From positions 1-22,015 of the forward strand of contig QIJI01000338.1 of the NCBI GenBank assembly GCA_003231795.1: a stretch of 22,015 nucleotides of DNA. The letters are read 5' to 3'. The position numbers and the translations under genes were made by a program. The notes under the pieces are model-generated. The model was not told the DNA's origin, did not search any database, and was given only the letters and a program-made list of their open reading frames with translations. Shown here one piece after another: positions 1-7,408 of this stretch (its first letter is position 1; every line of letters begins with the position of its first letter). Source of the stretch: Gammaproteobacteria bacterium (GTDB taxonomy: Bacteria > Pseudomonadota > Gammaproteobacteria > GCA-001735895).

Positions 1-429
1 TACGTACCGGTTCCACCGACTCTGCATTCGATTCTACTGAATATTTCTCGATTATCGGGAGGGTTGAACCCTGGCTCCTGGAGGGTGGGTGTCCCGAGTC
101 GCAGCACACGAGTCGCAGCATCCCGAGTCGCACCGAGTCGCACAGACGGAAGGTGTGCAACGGTAGATGTTCCATAACTTGAGAAAAAACGAGATTGCCC
201 ATGTACATAAGACCGCTGCCCCAGGGACTGGAAAGATGGTTTAGGGTTAATATGTATTGATGAACAGTTCAAGTCGGTGACACCCTAAAAGTGGGTATTT
301 TTTATATAAAATCAGTTAGTTACAGGCTATATTGTGTTAAACGTGTGGGACACTAGTGATATTTCATATTCTTCATAGAATGGTGCACTTTGGAAAGTGA
401 TTTCATCAGGAAGTGCGTAAAACCTGCTA
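1..429. other. Non-coding stretch at left edge
   Basis: I see no credible gene here. The stretch lies beyond the 3' end of yggT. It holds four short direct repeats (95-142), a small inverted repeat at 60-72 (AGGGTT-G-AACCCT), an 8-bp inverted repeat at 240-247/282-289 followed by a run of six T (298-303), and a short perfect inverted repeat at 386-399 (CACTTT-GG-AAAGTG). None has a clear terminator or RNA-gene layout. The T run after the 240/289 repeat would suit a plus-strand terminator from a gene outside the window, but the 34-nt loop makes this weak. Confidence 0.5.
95..142. repeat. Four copies of CGAGTCGCA
   Basis: The nonamer CGAGTCGCA occurs at 95-103, 109-117, 124-132 and 134-142, with irregular spacers of 5, 6 and 1 nt. 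The copies are identical but the spacing does not follow a fixed period, so this is a cluster of short direct repeats and not a regular tandem array or CRISPR. No function can be assigned. Confidence 0.6.
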
Positions 430-1035
430 CTAAAAATTACCCAGGTAGACGATTGGCGGGATAATCAACATCTTTGCCACCAGCAGCGCCAGGGTCGCAA
501 ATATTGGGGATAAATCGAGGCCACCGAAGGAAGGAAGGATTTTGCGCATCGGTTTTAAAATCGGATCTGAAATTTTCTGTACCAGCCCGATCATCGGATT
601 ATAGTTTCCCGGACTGATCCAGCTCAGCACTACCTGAATAATAACCGCGACCAGAAACACGGTGAGGAATAATGCAATGAGATCGGCGACGGTGAATACC
701 AGTAATCCGGCAAGGCTCACAGACCCAATCGGGGCCATCACACCACCGATACTGATCACTGGAATCGATAACATGCGCATCAGCATAAATTTTGAAAATA
801 TCAGCAGCAGACAAAACACGATCGCCGCGCTGTCCTGACCCGACACACTCGGGATGAAACGTCGCAACACGCGCAGCGGAGGCGTCGTCAGCCGGACTAT
901 GAATTGTGACACCGGATTATAAAAATCGGCGCGTAACATCTGTAACAGAAAACGTAGCACTACCAGCAGAATATAAAGATCAAACAGAGTGTTAGTGATT
1001 AACACCAACGGCGATACCAGGTAGCCAGAACCCAT
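430..1035 (-). CDS. yggT: YggT family integral membrane protein
   Basis: A 201-residue, strongly hydrophobic protein with two related halves, each carrying a YGGT-type unit of hydrophobic helices and a short amphipathic loop (first half includes NPVSQFIVRLTTPPLRVLRR, second half includes NPMIGLVQKISDPILKPMRK). This duplicated pattern and the length fit the YggT family of bacterial inner-membrane proteins, linked in some organisms to osmotic tolerance or cell division but without a firm biochemical role. It starts with ATG two bases after the proC stop, and a GGAG (1046-1049 on the complementary strand) inside the end of proC serves as ribosome-binding site. It is the last gene of the yggS-proC-yggT operon. 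Confidence 0.9.
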   Translation of the reverse strand: MGSGYLVSPLVLITNTLFDLYILLVVLRFLLQMLRADFYNPVSQFIVRLTTPPLRVLRRFIPSVSGQDSAAIVFCLLLIFSKFMLMRMLSIPVISIGGVMAPIGSVSLAGLLVFTVADLIALFLTVFLVAVIIQVVLSWISPGNYNPMIGLVQKISDPILKPMRKILPSFGGLDLSPIFATLALLVAKMLIIPPIVYLGNF

Positions 1036-1037
1036 AG

Positions 1038-1859
1038 TCAGATTTCTCCGGTAAATTCGGCGGCGAACTCTTTCGATCGACGATGAGCCGCTGCGGTGGC
1101 ATTTTCAACCAGTTGTTTTAAATCGTCATGCTGAAATGACAATATTGCCTGCTCGGTGGTTCCTTTCCTTGAAGTGACTTGTTGACGCAATTTAACCACG
1201 TCTTCGGGCATGGCCATGGTCGCTGCACCCAGCGCCGTTTGTCGTGCCAGGAGCGCCGCGGTAGACGCCGGGAGCCCCAGTTTGATGCCAGCGGCTTCGA
1301 GTAATTCGATAAAATAAAAAAAGTATGCCGGGCCGCTACCGGATATCGCGGTTACCGCATCGAGATCGGACTCCTGGTCGACCCAGATGCTGATTCCTAC
1401 CGCGTTCATGATTTGTTGTGCCGATTGTTTTTGGGATTCACTGATTTTTTCATTGGCGAACAAACCGCTAGCTCCGAGTTGCAGTAACGAAGGTGTATTG
1501 GGCATGCACCTGACAATCGCCCGACCTGTCCCGAGCCATTGATCGATAGCGGTAGCGGGTACCCCGGCTGCAATGCTGATAAACATCTGATCGGGGTTGT
1601 AGGGCAGTTTGGCAAGATTTCGGCAGACTTCCCGCATGACTTGCGGTTTGATCGCCAGCATGACGATATCTGCATCGGCCGCGCAGTTTTGGTTGTCATC
1701 ACTGATTTCAACCTGGAATCGCAGTTGCAATTCCGCTAACTGTTGCCGGTTGATGTCACAGGCGGTGATCAGATCTGGAGAATGCTGATTGGCCAGCAGA
1801 CCGCCGATAAGGCTGCTAGCCATGTTTCCCGCGCCGATAAAGCAGATTTTTAAACTCAA
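1038..1859 (-). CDS. proC: Pyrroline-5-carboxylate reductase
   Basis: ProC catalyses the last step of proline synthesis, NAD(P)H-dependent reduction of 1-pyrroline-5-carboxylate. The 273-residue protein begins with the Rossmann nucleotide-binding motif FIGAGNMASSLIGG (about residues 6-19), continues with IAAGVP and the VRCMPNTP segment, and ends with the family signature region around AISGSGPAYFFYFIELLEAA and LRQQVTSRKGTTEQAI. The start is TTG at 1859-1857: the Rossmann strand lies only a few residues downstream, as in other ProC proteins, and no ATG is available. The yggS stop (TGA) and this TTG form a four-base TTGA overlap, which suggests translational coupling. A purine-rich GGGGAAAG lies just upstream. 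Confidence 0.95.
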   Translation of the reverse strand: MSLKICFIGAGNMASSLIGGLLANQHSPDLITACDINRQQLAELQLRFQVEISDDNQNCAADADIVMLAIKPQVMREVCRNLAKLPYNPDQMFISIAAGVPATAIDQWLGTGRAIVRCMPNTPSLLQLGASGLFANEKISESQKQSAQQIMNAVGISIWVDQESDLDAVTAISGSGPAYFFYFIELLEAAGIKLGLPASTAALLARQTALGAATMAMPEDVVKLRQQVTSRKGTTEQAILSFQHDDLKQLVENATAAAHRRSKEFAAEFTGEI

Positions 1860-2539
1860 GTTCTTTCCCCGAAAATGGCAGTTCCGATTCTTACCAGTGT
1901 AGAGCCCTCTGCGATCGCAGCTTCCATATCCTGGGTCATACCCACGGATAAGGTATCACAGCTAATACCCTCTTGCCGCAGCGATTCCAGCGCAGTGGCA
2001 AGTTGTGCAAATGCGGCACGTTGCTGCTCAAAATTGTCACGCGGGGCCGGTATCGACATTAAACCGCGCAATCGAATGCCGGGCATCTGCGCAATTGCCG
2101 ACGCCATATCGGCTACCTCGGCGAGTTCAATCCCGGCTTTGCTGGCTTCATGGTCGAGGTTCACCTGAATACAGACATTCAGAGGTGGCAGCGTGGCAGG
2201 ACGCTGATCGCTCAGCCGCCGGGCGACTTTAACCCGGTCTACACAGTGCGCCCAGTCAAACGATTGTGCGATATCCCGCGTTTTGTTTGATTGTATCGCG
2301 CCGATGAAATGCCAGCAGATCTCAAGATCCTGGAGATCCTGCATTTTTTGCTGCGCTTCCTGCAGGTAGTTCTCGCCAAAATCTTTCTGACCGAACTGAC
2401 AGGCATGTCGGATATCGGCGGCGGGTTTACGCTTGCTTACGGCAAGTAACAAAACTGAATCTGGGTCACGTTCGTAGCGTTTGGCGGCCTGTAATATTTG
2501 CGCACGTATCTGGTTGAGATTTTTTTCGATGTTCTGCAT
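1856..2539 (-). CDS. yggS: YggS/PROSC-family PLP homeostasis protein
   Basis: A 227-residue protein of the YggS (PLPBP) family, a fold-type III alanine-racemase-like barrel that binds pyridoxal phosphate but has no known catalytic activity and helps balance free PLP. The PLP lysine is K36 in the motif LLLAVSKRKP, the position known from E. coli YggS. Other family segments are visible: FGENYLQEAQQK, WHFIGAIQSNK, CIQVNLDHEASKAGI, LRGLMSIPAP and LSVGMTQDMEAAI followed by STLVRIGTAIFGER. It starts with ATG and is the first gene of the yggS-proC-yggT operon, transcribed away from pilT. The yggS-proC neighbourhood is widely conserved in bacteria. Confidence 0.95.
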   Translation of the reverse strand: MQNIEKNLNQIRAQILQAAKRYERDPDSVLLLAVSKRKPAADIRHACQFGQKDFGENYLQEAQQKMQDLQDLEICWHFIGAIQSNKTRDIAQSFDWAHCVDRVKVARRLSDQRPATLPPLNVCIQVNLDHEASKAGIELAEVADMASAIAQMPGIRLRGLMSIPAPRDNFEQQRAAFAQLATALESLRQEGISCDTLSVGMTQDMEAAIAEGSTLVRIGTAIFGERT

Positions 2540-2587
2540 AGGTTTTGCTATAGTTTCTGTTAATGCAAGGCTGTCGCGAGTGCCTCG

Positions 2588-2595
2588 ATTATAAT
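2588..2595. promoter_or_regulatory. Palindromic -10-like box between yggS and pilT
   Basis: ATTATAAT (2588-2595) is its own reverse complement, so it offers a perfect TATAAT in both directions. On the plus strand the hexamer is 2590-2595, about 75 bp before the pilT ATG; on the minus strand it is 2593-2588, about 50 bp before the yggS ATG. Neither side has a good -35 box. It may be a shared divergent promoter core for yggS-proC-yggT and pilT; this is inference from the hexamer only. Confidence 0.3.
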
Positions 2596-2670
2596 TCGTT
2601 TACCAGCCGGCGATAATATAAAAACCAGCATGAAATTTACAAAACCTGTAAACAGAACTAAGGAAACTTC

Positions 2671-3705
2671 ATGGATATAGCTCAACTTCTGGCTTTTGGC
2701 GTCAAACAGGGCGCTTCCGATTTGCACCTTTCCGCCGGTTTACCGCCAATGATCCGGGTTGATGGCGACATTCGCCGCATCAATGTACCTGAAATGGATC
2801 ACAAACAGGTGCACGACATGATTTATGACATCATGAGCGACAAGCAGCGCAAAGACTACGAGGAATTTCTCGAAACCGACTTTTCATTTGAAATACCGGG
2901 ACTGGCGCGTTTCCGGGTTAACGCGTTTAACCACAATCGTGGTGCCGGTGGCGTATTCCGGACGATTCCATCAACCATTCTTAGTCTGGAAGATCTGGGT
3001 GCTCCCAAGATTTTTCAGGATATCTCGGAGTATCCCCGTGGCATAGTACTGGTAACCGGACCCACCGGTTCGGGTAAGTCGACCACGCTGGCCGGCATGG
3101 TCGATTATAAAAACGATACCGAGTACGGTCACATTCTAACCGTTGAAGATCCGATTGAATTTGTGCACGAAAGTAAAAAGTGTCTGGTAAACCAGCGCGA
3201 AGTGCACCGTGATACGCTTGGCTTCAGCGAAGCATTGCGTTCGGCCCTGCGTGAAGATCCGGATACGATTCTGGTCGGTGAAATGCGTGATCTGGAAACT
3301 ATCCGACTGGCGCTATCCGCTGCAGAGACCGGGCACCTGGTATTTGGTACTCTGCATACCAGCTCTGCTGCCAAAACCATAGACCGTATCGTCGATGTAT
3401 TTCCTGCCGCTGAAAAAGCAATGGTGCGCTCGATGTTATCAGAGTCGCTGAAAGCGGTTATTTCGCAAACCCTGTTGAAGAAAATCGGCGGTGGACGGGT
3501 AGCTGCACATGAGATCATGATTGGTACACCGGCGATTCGTAACCTGATCCGGGAAGACAAGGTTGCACAAATGTATTCTGCTATTCAAACTGGACAGAAT
3601 GTCGGAATGCAGACCCTGGATCAGAATTTGAAAGAATTACTGGCTCAGGGGCTTGTTGCCAAGGACGAGGCTGTTCGCAAGGCCGCACATCCGGACACAC
3701 TGTAG
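2671..3705 (+). CDS. pilT: Type IV pilus retraction ATPase PilT
   Basis: PilT is the cytoplasmic hexameric ATPase that powers pilus retraction and twitching motility. The 344-residue protein shows all the family landmarks: N-terminal GASDLHLSAGLPPMIRVDG, Walker A GPTGSGKST at 130-138, Asp box TVEDPIEFVH (157-166), Walker B ILVGEMRD with catalytic E204, His box GHLVFGTLHT (221-230, H222 and H229), and the C-terminal AIRNLIRE motif at 288-295 that is diagnostic for PilT. Length matches the P. aeruginosa protein. The start is ATG with AAGGA (2660-2664) six bases upstream. It is the first gene of a three-gene retraction-ATPase operon and diverges from yggS. Confidence 0.97.
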   Translation: MDIAQLLAFGVKQGASDLHLSAGLPPMIRVDGDIRRINVPEMDHKQVHDMIYDIMSDKQRKDYEEFLETDFSFEIPGLARFRVNAFNHNRGAGGVFRTIPSTILSLEDLGAPKIFQDISEYPRGIVLVTGPTGSGKSTTLAGMVDYKNDTEYGHILTVEDPIEFVHESKKCLVNQREVHRDTLGFSEALRSALREDPDTILVGEMRDLETIRLALSAAETGHLVFGTLHTSSAAKTIDRIVDVFPAAEKAMVRSMLSESLKAVISQTLLKKIGGGRVAAHEIMIGTPAIRNLIREDKVAQMYSAIQTGQNVGMQTLDQNLKELLAQGLVAKDEAVRKAAHPDTL

Positions 3706-3731
3706 GTGCGGTACCAAGCCAGGGGAATTTA

Positions 3732-4901
3732 ATGGATAGAAATAAAGCAATTAGTTTCATGCACGATTTGCTGCGCATGATGGTGAGCAAGGATGGATCG
3801 GATTTGTTTATCACCACCGGTTCGCCACCGGCGATGAAAGTGGATGGCAAGGTCACGACCGTATCCAAACAAAACCTGTCGCCGAATCATACCCAAATGC
3901 TGGCGCGATCGATCATGAACGACAAACAGGTTTCTGAATTTGAAGAAAAGCAGGAATGTAATTTTTCCATTGCCTTGCCTGGCGTTGCCCGATTTCGTGT
4001 TAATGCATTTGTGCAGCGAGGCAGTTCCGGCCTGGTTCTGCGTATCATCAATTCCGAAATACCCAGTTTCGAAGAACTGAATTTGCCGCCGATCCTGAAA
4101 GATATTTCGATGACCAAGCGCGGTCTGGTTATATTCGTCGGTGGTACCGGTTCAGGTAAATCGACATCATTAGCGTCGATGGTCGATTACCGCAACCAGA
4201 ATTCGCATGGTCACATTATCACTATCGAAGACCCGGTCGAATTTGTGCACGATCACGGTAATTGCCTGGTCACCCAACGTGAAGTGGGTGTCGACACCGA
4301 GTCTTATGAAATTGCGTTGAAAAATACACTGCGACAGGCTCCCGACGTAATACTGATCGGTGAGATTCGAGATCGAGAAACCATGGAACACGCGATCGCA
4401 TTTGCTGAAACCGGCCACCTATGTCTGTCGACGCTACACGCTAATAGCACCAACCAGGCGCTCGATCGAATTATCAACTTCTTCCCCGATGAGCGGCGTA
4501 TGCAATTGCTGATGGACCTGTCGCTCAATCTTAAGGGATTGATATCGCAGCGCCTGATTCCGAATATCGATGGTGCAGGACGAATCCCGGCGATCGAAGT
4601 TATGCTGAATACACCATTGATGGCAGATCTGATCTTCAAGGGCGACGTACATGAAATGAAGACGTTGATCGCGAAGTCTAACGAGGCTGGCATGCAGACC
4701 TTCGATCAGGCCTTGTATGAGCTTTACGAAACCCAGAAAATTACATTCGAAGACGCGCTGCGTAATGCGGATTCAGTTAACGATATTCGTCTGCGTATCA
4801 AGCTCGAAAGTGATACCGCACGGAAGACCGGGGTGGTTGAGGATCATCGCGATTTCGAACTTGAAGAATCGGATGATGAACAGGCCGGCGGAATTATCTA
4901 A
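3732..4901 (+). CDS. pilU: PilT-dependent retraction ATPase PilU
   Basis: PilU is the accessory retraction ATPase that works with PilT. The 389-residue protein has KDGSDLFITTGSPPAMKVDG near the N terminus, Walker A GGTGSGKST at 137-145, Asp box TIEDPVEFVH, Walker B ILIGEIRD with E211, and His box TGHLCLSTLHA (H229, H236). The PilU-type segment NTPLMADLIFKGDVHEMK replaces the AIRNLIRE motif of PilT, and the protein ends in an acidic tail (LEESDDEQAGG). It follows pilT by 26 bp with an AGGGGA ribosome-binding site. Its stop and the start of the next gene overlap as TAATG. Of the two PilU-like proteins here, this one resembles the recalled P. aeruginosa PilU more closely (for example KNTLRQAPDVI, NTPLxADLIxKGxVHE). 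Confidence 0.93.
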   Translation: MDRNKAISFMHDLLRMMVSKDGSDLFITTGSPPAMKVDGKVTTVSKQNLSPNHTQMLARSIMNDKQVSEFEEKQECNFSIALPGVARFRVNAFVQRGSSGLVLRIINSEIPSFEELNLPPILKDISMTKRGLVIFVGGTGSGKSTSLASMVDYRNQNSHGHIITIEDPVEFVHDHGNCLVTQREVGVDTESYEIALKNTLRQAPDVILIGEIRDRETMEHAIAFAETGHLCLSTLHANSTNQALDRIINFFPDERRMQLLMDLSLNLKGLISQRLIPNIDGAGRIPAIEVMLNTPLMADLIFKGDVHEMKTLIAKSNEAGMQTFDQALYELYETQKITFEDALRNADSVNDIRLRIKLESDTARKTGVVEDHRDFELEESDDEQAGGII

Positions 4902-6067
4902 TGGCGCGCGAACCTACTACCAGTCTGCTTGAACCTTACCTGAAAATCATGGTCGATAAGCAGGCGTCGGACCTGTATTTTGTAACTGGCGCTCCGCCCA
5001 ATATGAAAACTCAGGGCGATACTACTGCGATTGCAAAAAAACCGTTTCAAAGCGGGCAGGTGCAAAAGCTGGCTTATAGTCTGCTCAACGACGAACAAGT
5101 CCGTGATTTTGAAATTAACCGCGAGTTGAATCTCGGTTTCACGCTCAACGATGTCGGTCGCTTCCGTGTCAATATTTTTATCCAGCGCTCCGAAGTTTCG
5201 ATGGTCATTCGTTACATCAAATGGGAAATTCCGACCATCGACGAATTAGGTCTGCCGCAGGTATTGAAGGAAGTCGTTATGAGCCAAAGCGGGTTGGTGC
5301 TGGTAGTGGGCTCAACCGGTTCCGGTAAATCAACCACCATGGCTGCTATGCTAAACCATCGCAATATGTCTGTTGGCGGACATATACTGACCATCGAAGA
5401 TCCGATCGAATTCGTATTTCGGCATAGTAAATCCATCGTCTCGCAGCGCGAGGTCGGCATCGACACCTTGAGTTATGAGAATGCATTGCGGGAGGCATTG
5501 CGTGAAGCCCCCGAAGTTATCATGATCGGTGAGGCGCGTGATTCTGAAACCATGAAAGCGGCAATTGATTTTGCCGATACCGGGCATCTGGCTCTGACAA
5601 CCTTGCACGCGGTCAACTCAAACCAGGCGATGGACCGAATTATGAATATGTTTCCGGCCGATATGCGCGCGCAGTTATTGATGGATTTATCGCTCAACCT
5701 GAAGGCGGTAATATCGCAACGCCTTGTCCCGGGCATGCAGGGTAAGCTGGCATGCGCGGTCGAAATCATGATGAACACACCCTATATTTCGGAATTGCTG
5801 CGTGATGGTAATTTCAACGAAATCAAGGCAATCATGGAAAAAGGGGATACTGTTGGTATGCAGACCTTCGATCAATCGCTCTACAATTTATATAAGGCTG
5901 ATACGATTTCCATCAAAAATGCGCTGTCCTATGCCGACTCGAGCACCAACCTCGAATGGAAAATCAATTTCGGGGGTGAACATAAACCTGAAAAAGAAGA
6001 TACGCGTCACAACTTGAACAAGCAGGGTGACCTCGAAGAACTGACGCTACCCTCGGAAGAAGTCTAG
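4901..6067 (+). CDS. Second PilU-like retraction ATPase paralogue
   Basis: A third PilT/PilU-family hexameric ATPase of 388 residues, aligned almost gap-free with the preceding PilU so that key residues share numbers: Walker A GSTGSGKST 137-145, Walker B MIGEARD with E211, His box H229 and H236. All catalytic motifs are intact, so it is likely an active ATPase. It lacks the PilT AIRNLIRE motif (equivalent segment NTPYISELLRDGNFNEIK), which makes it PilU-like, but it has diverged throughout: KQASDLYFVTGAPPNMKTQG at the N terminus, FVFRHSKSIVSQREVG after the Asp box, and its own acidic C-terminal tail. It starts at the ATG of TAATG, sharing one base with the pilU stop, so the two are probably translated together. 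Its role beside PilT and PilU is unknown. Confidence 0.85.
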   Translation: MAREPTTSLLEPYLKIMVDKQASDLYFVTGAPPNMKTQGDTTAIAKKPFQSGQVQKLAYSLLNDEQVRDFEINRELNLGFTLNDVGRFRVNIFIQRSEVSMVIRYIKWEIPTIDELGLPQVLKEVVMSQSGLVLVVGSTGSGKSTTMAAMLNHRNMSVGGHILTIEDPIEFVFRHSKSIVSQREVGIDTLSYENALREALREAPEVIMIGEARDSETMKAAIDFADTGHLALTTLHAVNSNQAMDRIMNMFPADMRAQLLMDLSLNLKAVISQRLVPGMQGKLACAVEIMMNTPYISELLRDGNFNEIKAIMEKGDTVGMQTFDQSLYNLYKADTISIKNALSYADSSTNLEWKINFGGEHKPEKEDTRHNLNKQGDLEELTLPSEEV

Positions 6068-6079
6068 CCCGGGCTAGAC
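6062..6079. terminator. Perfect palindrome at the convergent gene ends
   Basis: An 18-bp perfect palindrome (GTCTAGCCC-GGGCTAGAC) contains the TAG stop of the second pilU-like gene and lies between the convergent pilU-like and pyrC' genes. Either strand would form a GC-rich stem at a transcript end. There is no clean T run on either side, so it may act as a bidirectional or factor-dependent terminator, or be a protein-binding palindrome. The position favours termination. Confidence 0.35.
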
Positions 6080-6130
6080 GCCCCTGCTCAAATCGGGAGG
6101 GTCTAAAATTCAACCCGAAACATCACTAAT

Positions 6131-7408
6131 TCAGGCCTGATAAACGATTTCGCCGTTAACCAGCGTATGGGTGACCCTGCCGTTAAAATCCCAGCCTTCG
6201 AAAGCTGTGTTTTTACCATTGGAAATAAAATTTTCGGCGCTACATATCCAGTGAGCATCCGGGTCTACAATAATCAGATCAGCCACTTCACCGACATTGA
6301 TATTACCTCCCGGCAAGCCCAGAATTCTGGCCGGGTTCAAGGTCAATTTTGCGATCAATTCGGGTAGCGGTAACAGCTCTTCCTCAACCAGGCGAAGTGC
6401 CAGCGCCAGCAATGTATCGAGAGCGCTGATTCCAGGCTCGGCCGACGGAAAGGGCTTGAGTTTGGCGTCAACTTCGTGGGGCTGGTGGTCCGAACAGAGA
6501 CAATCGATAGTGCCGTCGGCTACCCCGGCACGTAACGCGTCGCGGTCATACTGGCTGCGCAGTGGGGGCAGGGTCAGCATGTTGCTGTCGAAGTGACCGA
6601 TATCGTGGTCGGTTAAAAACAACTGGTGCATCGCGCAGTCCGCGCTGATCGGCAAGCCCTTGGCTTTTGCGCGTCGAACCATGTCGACCGACCGCGCACA
6701 GGAGAGCTGCCCGAAATGGGTTCGGGCACCGGTCTGGGCGACCAGTTCGATATCTTTTGCCAGTGCTGCGGTTTCAGCTGCTTCGGGAATTGCCGGTAAG
6801 CCAAGACGGGTTGCTATTGCCCCCTCGTGCGCACAGCCGTTTGCCAGCAGGTCGTGATCTATCGGTTGAATAATGATCAGAGACTGTAGACCCGCGGCAT
6901 AGTCCATGGCGCGCCTCTGTACCAGATTGTTGAGCAGTGGTTGCTGGGCATTGCTGAAAGCGATACAACCGTTTGCGCGCAGACTCGCCATATTACTTAG
7001 CTGATCGCCGCCAAGTCCGCGCGTGAGCGCACCAATCGGGTAAACCCTTGCCTGATGACCATACATTTCGTTACGGTGATGGATTAATTCGACAGTGGCT
7101 GAATTGTCGATCGTCGGCTGCGTGTCTGGAGGTATGCACAGACTGGTAATTCCGTTTTTAATCGCGGCTTCGGTTTCACTCGCAATATTGGCTTTCTCGG
7201 GCTGCCCCGGGTCGCGCAGTCGCGCCTGACAGTCGATCAAACCGGGCATCACCCAGCGACCATTGGCGTTGATGCTTTGAGCTGCCTTAAAACCGTTGGG
7301 CGGTGAATCGATACCGACAATTTGTCCATTGTTCAGATAGAGATCGGCTTTTCGGATCTTCGCTCCAGCCGGATCGACCAGCTTGCAGTTCGAAATCTTC
7401 AGACTCAC
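6131..7408 (-). CDS. pyrC': Dihydroorotase-like protein PyrC', probably non-catalytic
   Basis: A 425-residue amidohydrolase-fold protein of the dihydroorotase class, directly downstream of pyrB. Active dihydroorotases carry D-x-H-x-H-L-R-x-P-G; here residues 59-68 read D-C-Q-A-R-L-R-D-P-G, so both metal-binding histidines are replaced (Q61, R63). This is the pattern of the Pseudomonas PyrC' subunit, which is inactive but needed for assembly of the class A aspartate transcarbamoylase. The CSDHQPHEVDAK and FPSAEPGISALDTLLALAL segments are kept. The start is GTG within a four-base GTGA overlap with the pyrB stop, with a strong AGGAGG six bases upstream (7415-7420). An active dihydroorotase must be encoded elsewhere. 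Confidence 0.9.
   Translation of the reverse strand: MSLKISNCKLVDPAGAKIRKADLYLNNGQIVGIDSPPNGFKAAQSINANGRWVMPGLIDCQARLRDPGQPEKANIASETEAAIKNGITSLCIPPDTQPTIDNSATVELIHHRNEMYGHQARVYPIGALTRGLGGDQLSNMASLRANGCIAFSNAQQPLLNNLVQRRAMDYAAGLQSLIIIQPIDHDLLANGCAHEGAIATRLGLPAIPEAAETAALAKDIELVAQTGARTHFGQLSCARSVDMVRRAKAKGLPISADCAMHQLFLTDHDIGHFDSNMLTLPPLRSQYDRDALRAGVADGTIDCLCSDHQPHEVDAKLKPFPSAEPGISALDTLLALALRLVEEELLPLPELIAKLTLNPARILGLPGGNINVGEVADLIIVDPDAHWICSAENFISNGKNTAFEGWDFNGRVTHTLVNGEIVYQA

Noticed and set aside
40..130. Possible tRNA 3' half on the minus strand (GGTTCAACC near 60-72)
   Set aside because: The sequence resembles a T-arm loop, but the five-base stem does not pair and no acceptor or anticodon arm can be drawn.
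95..142. CRISPR-like array
   Set aside because: The repeats are only nine bases with 1-6-nt irregular spacers; no cas genes are present.
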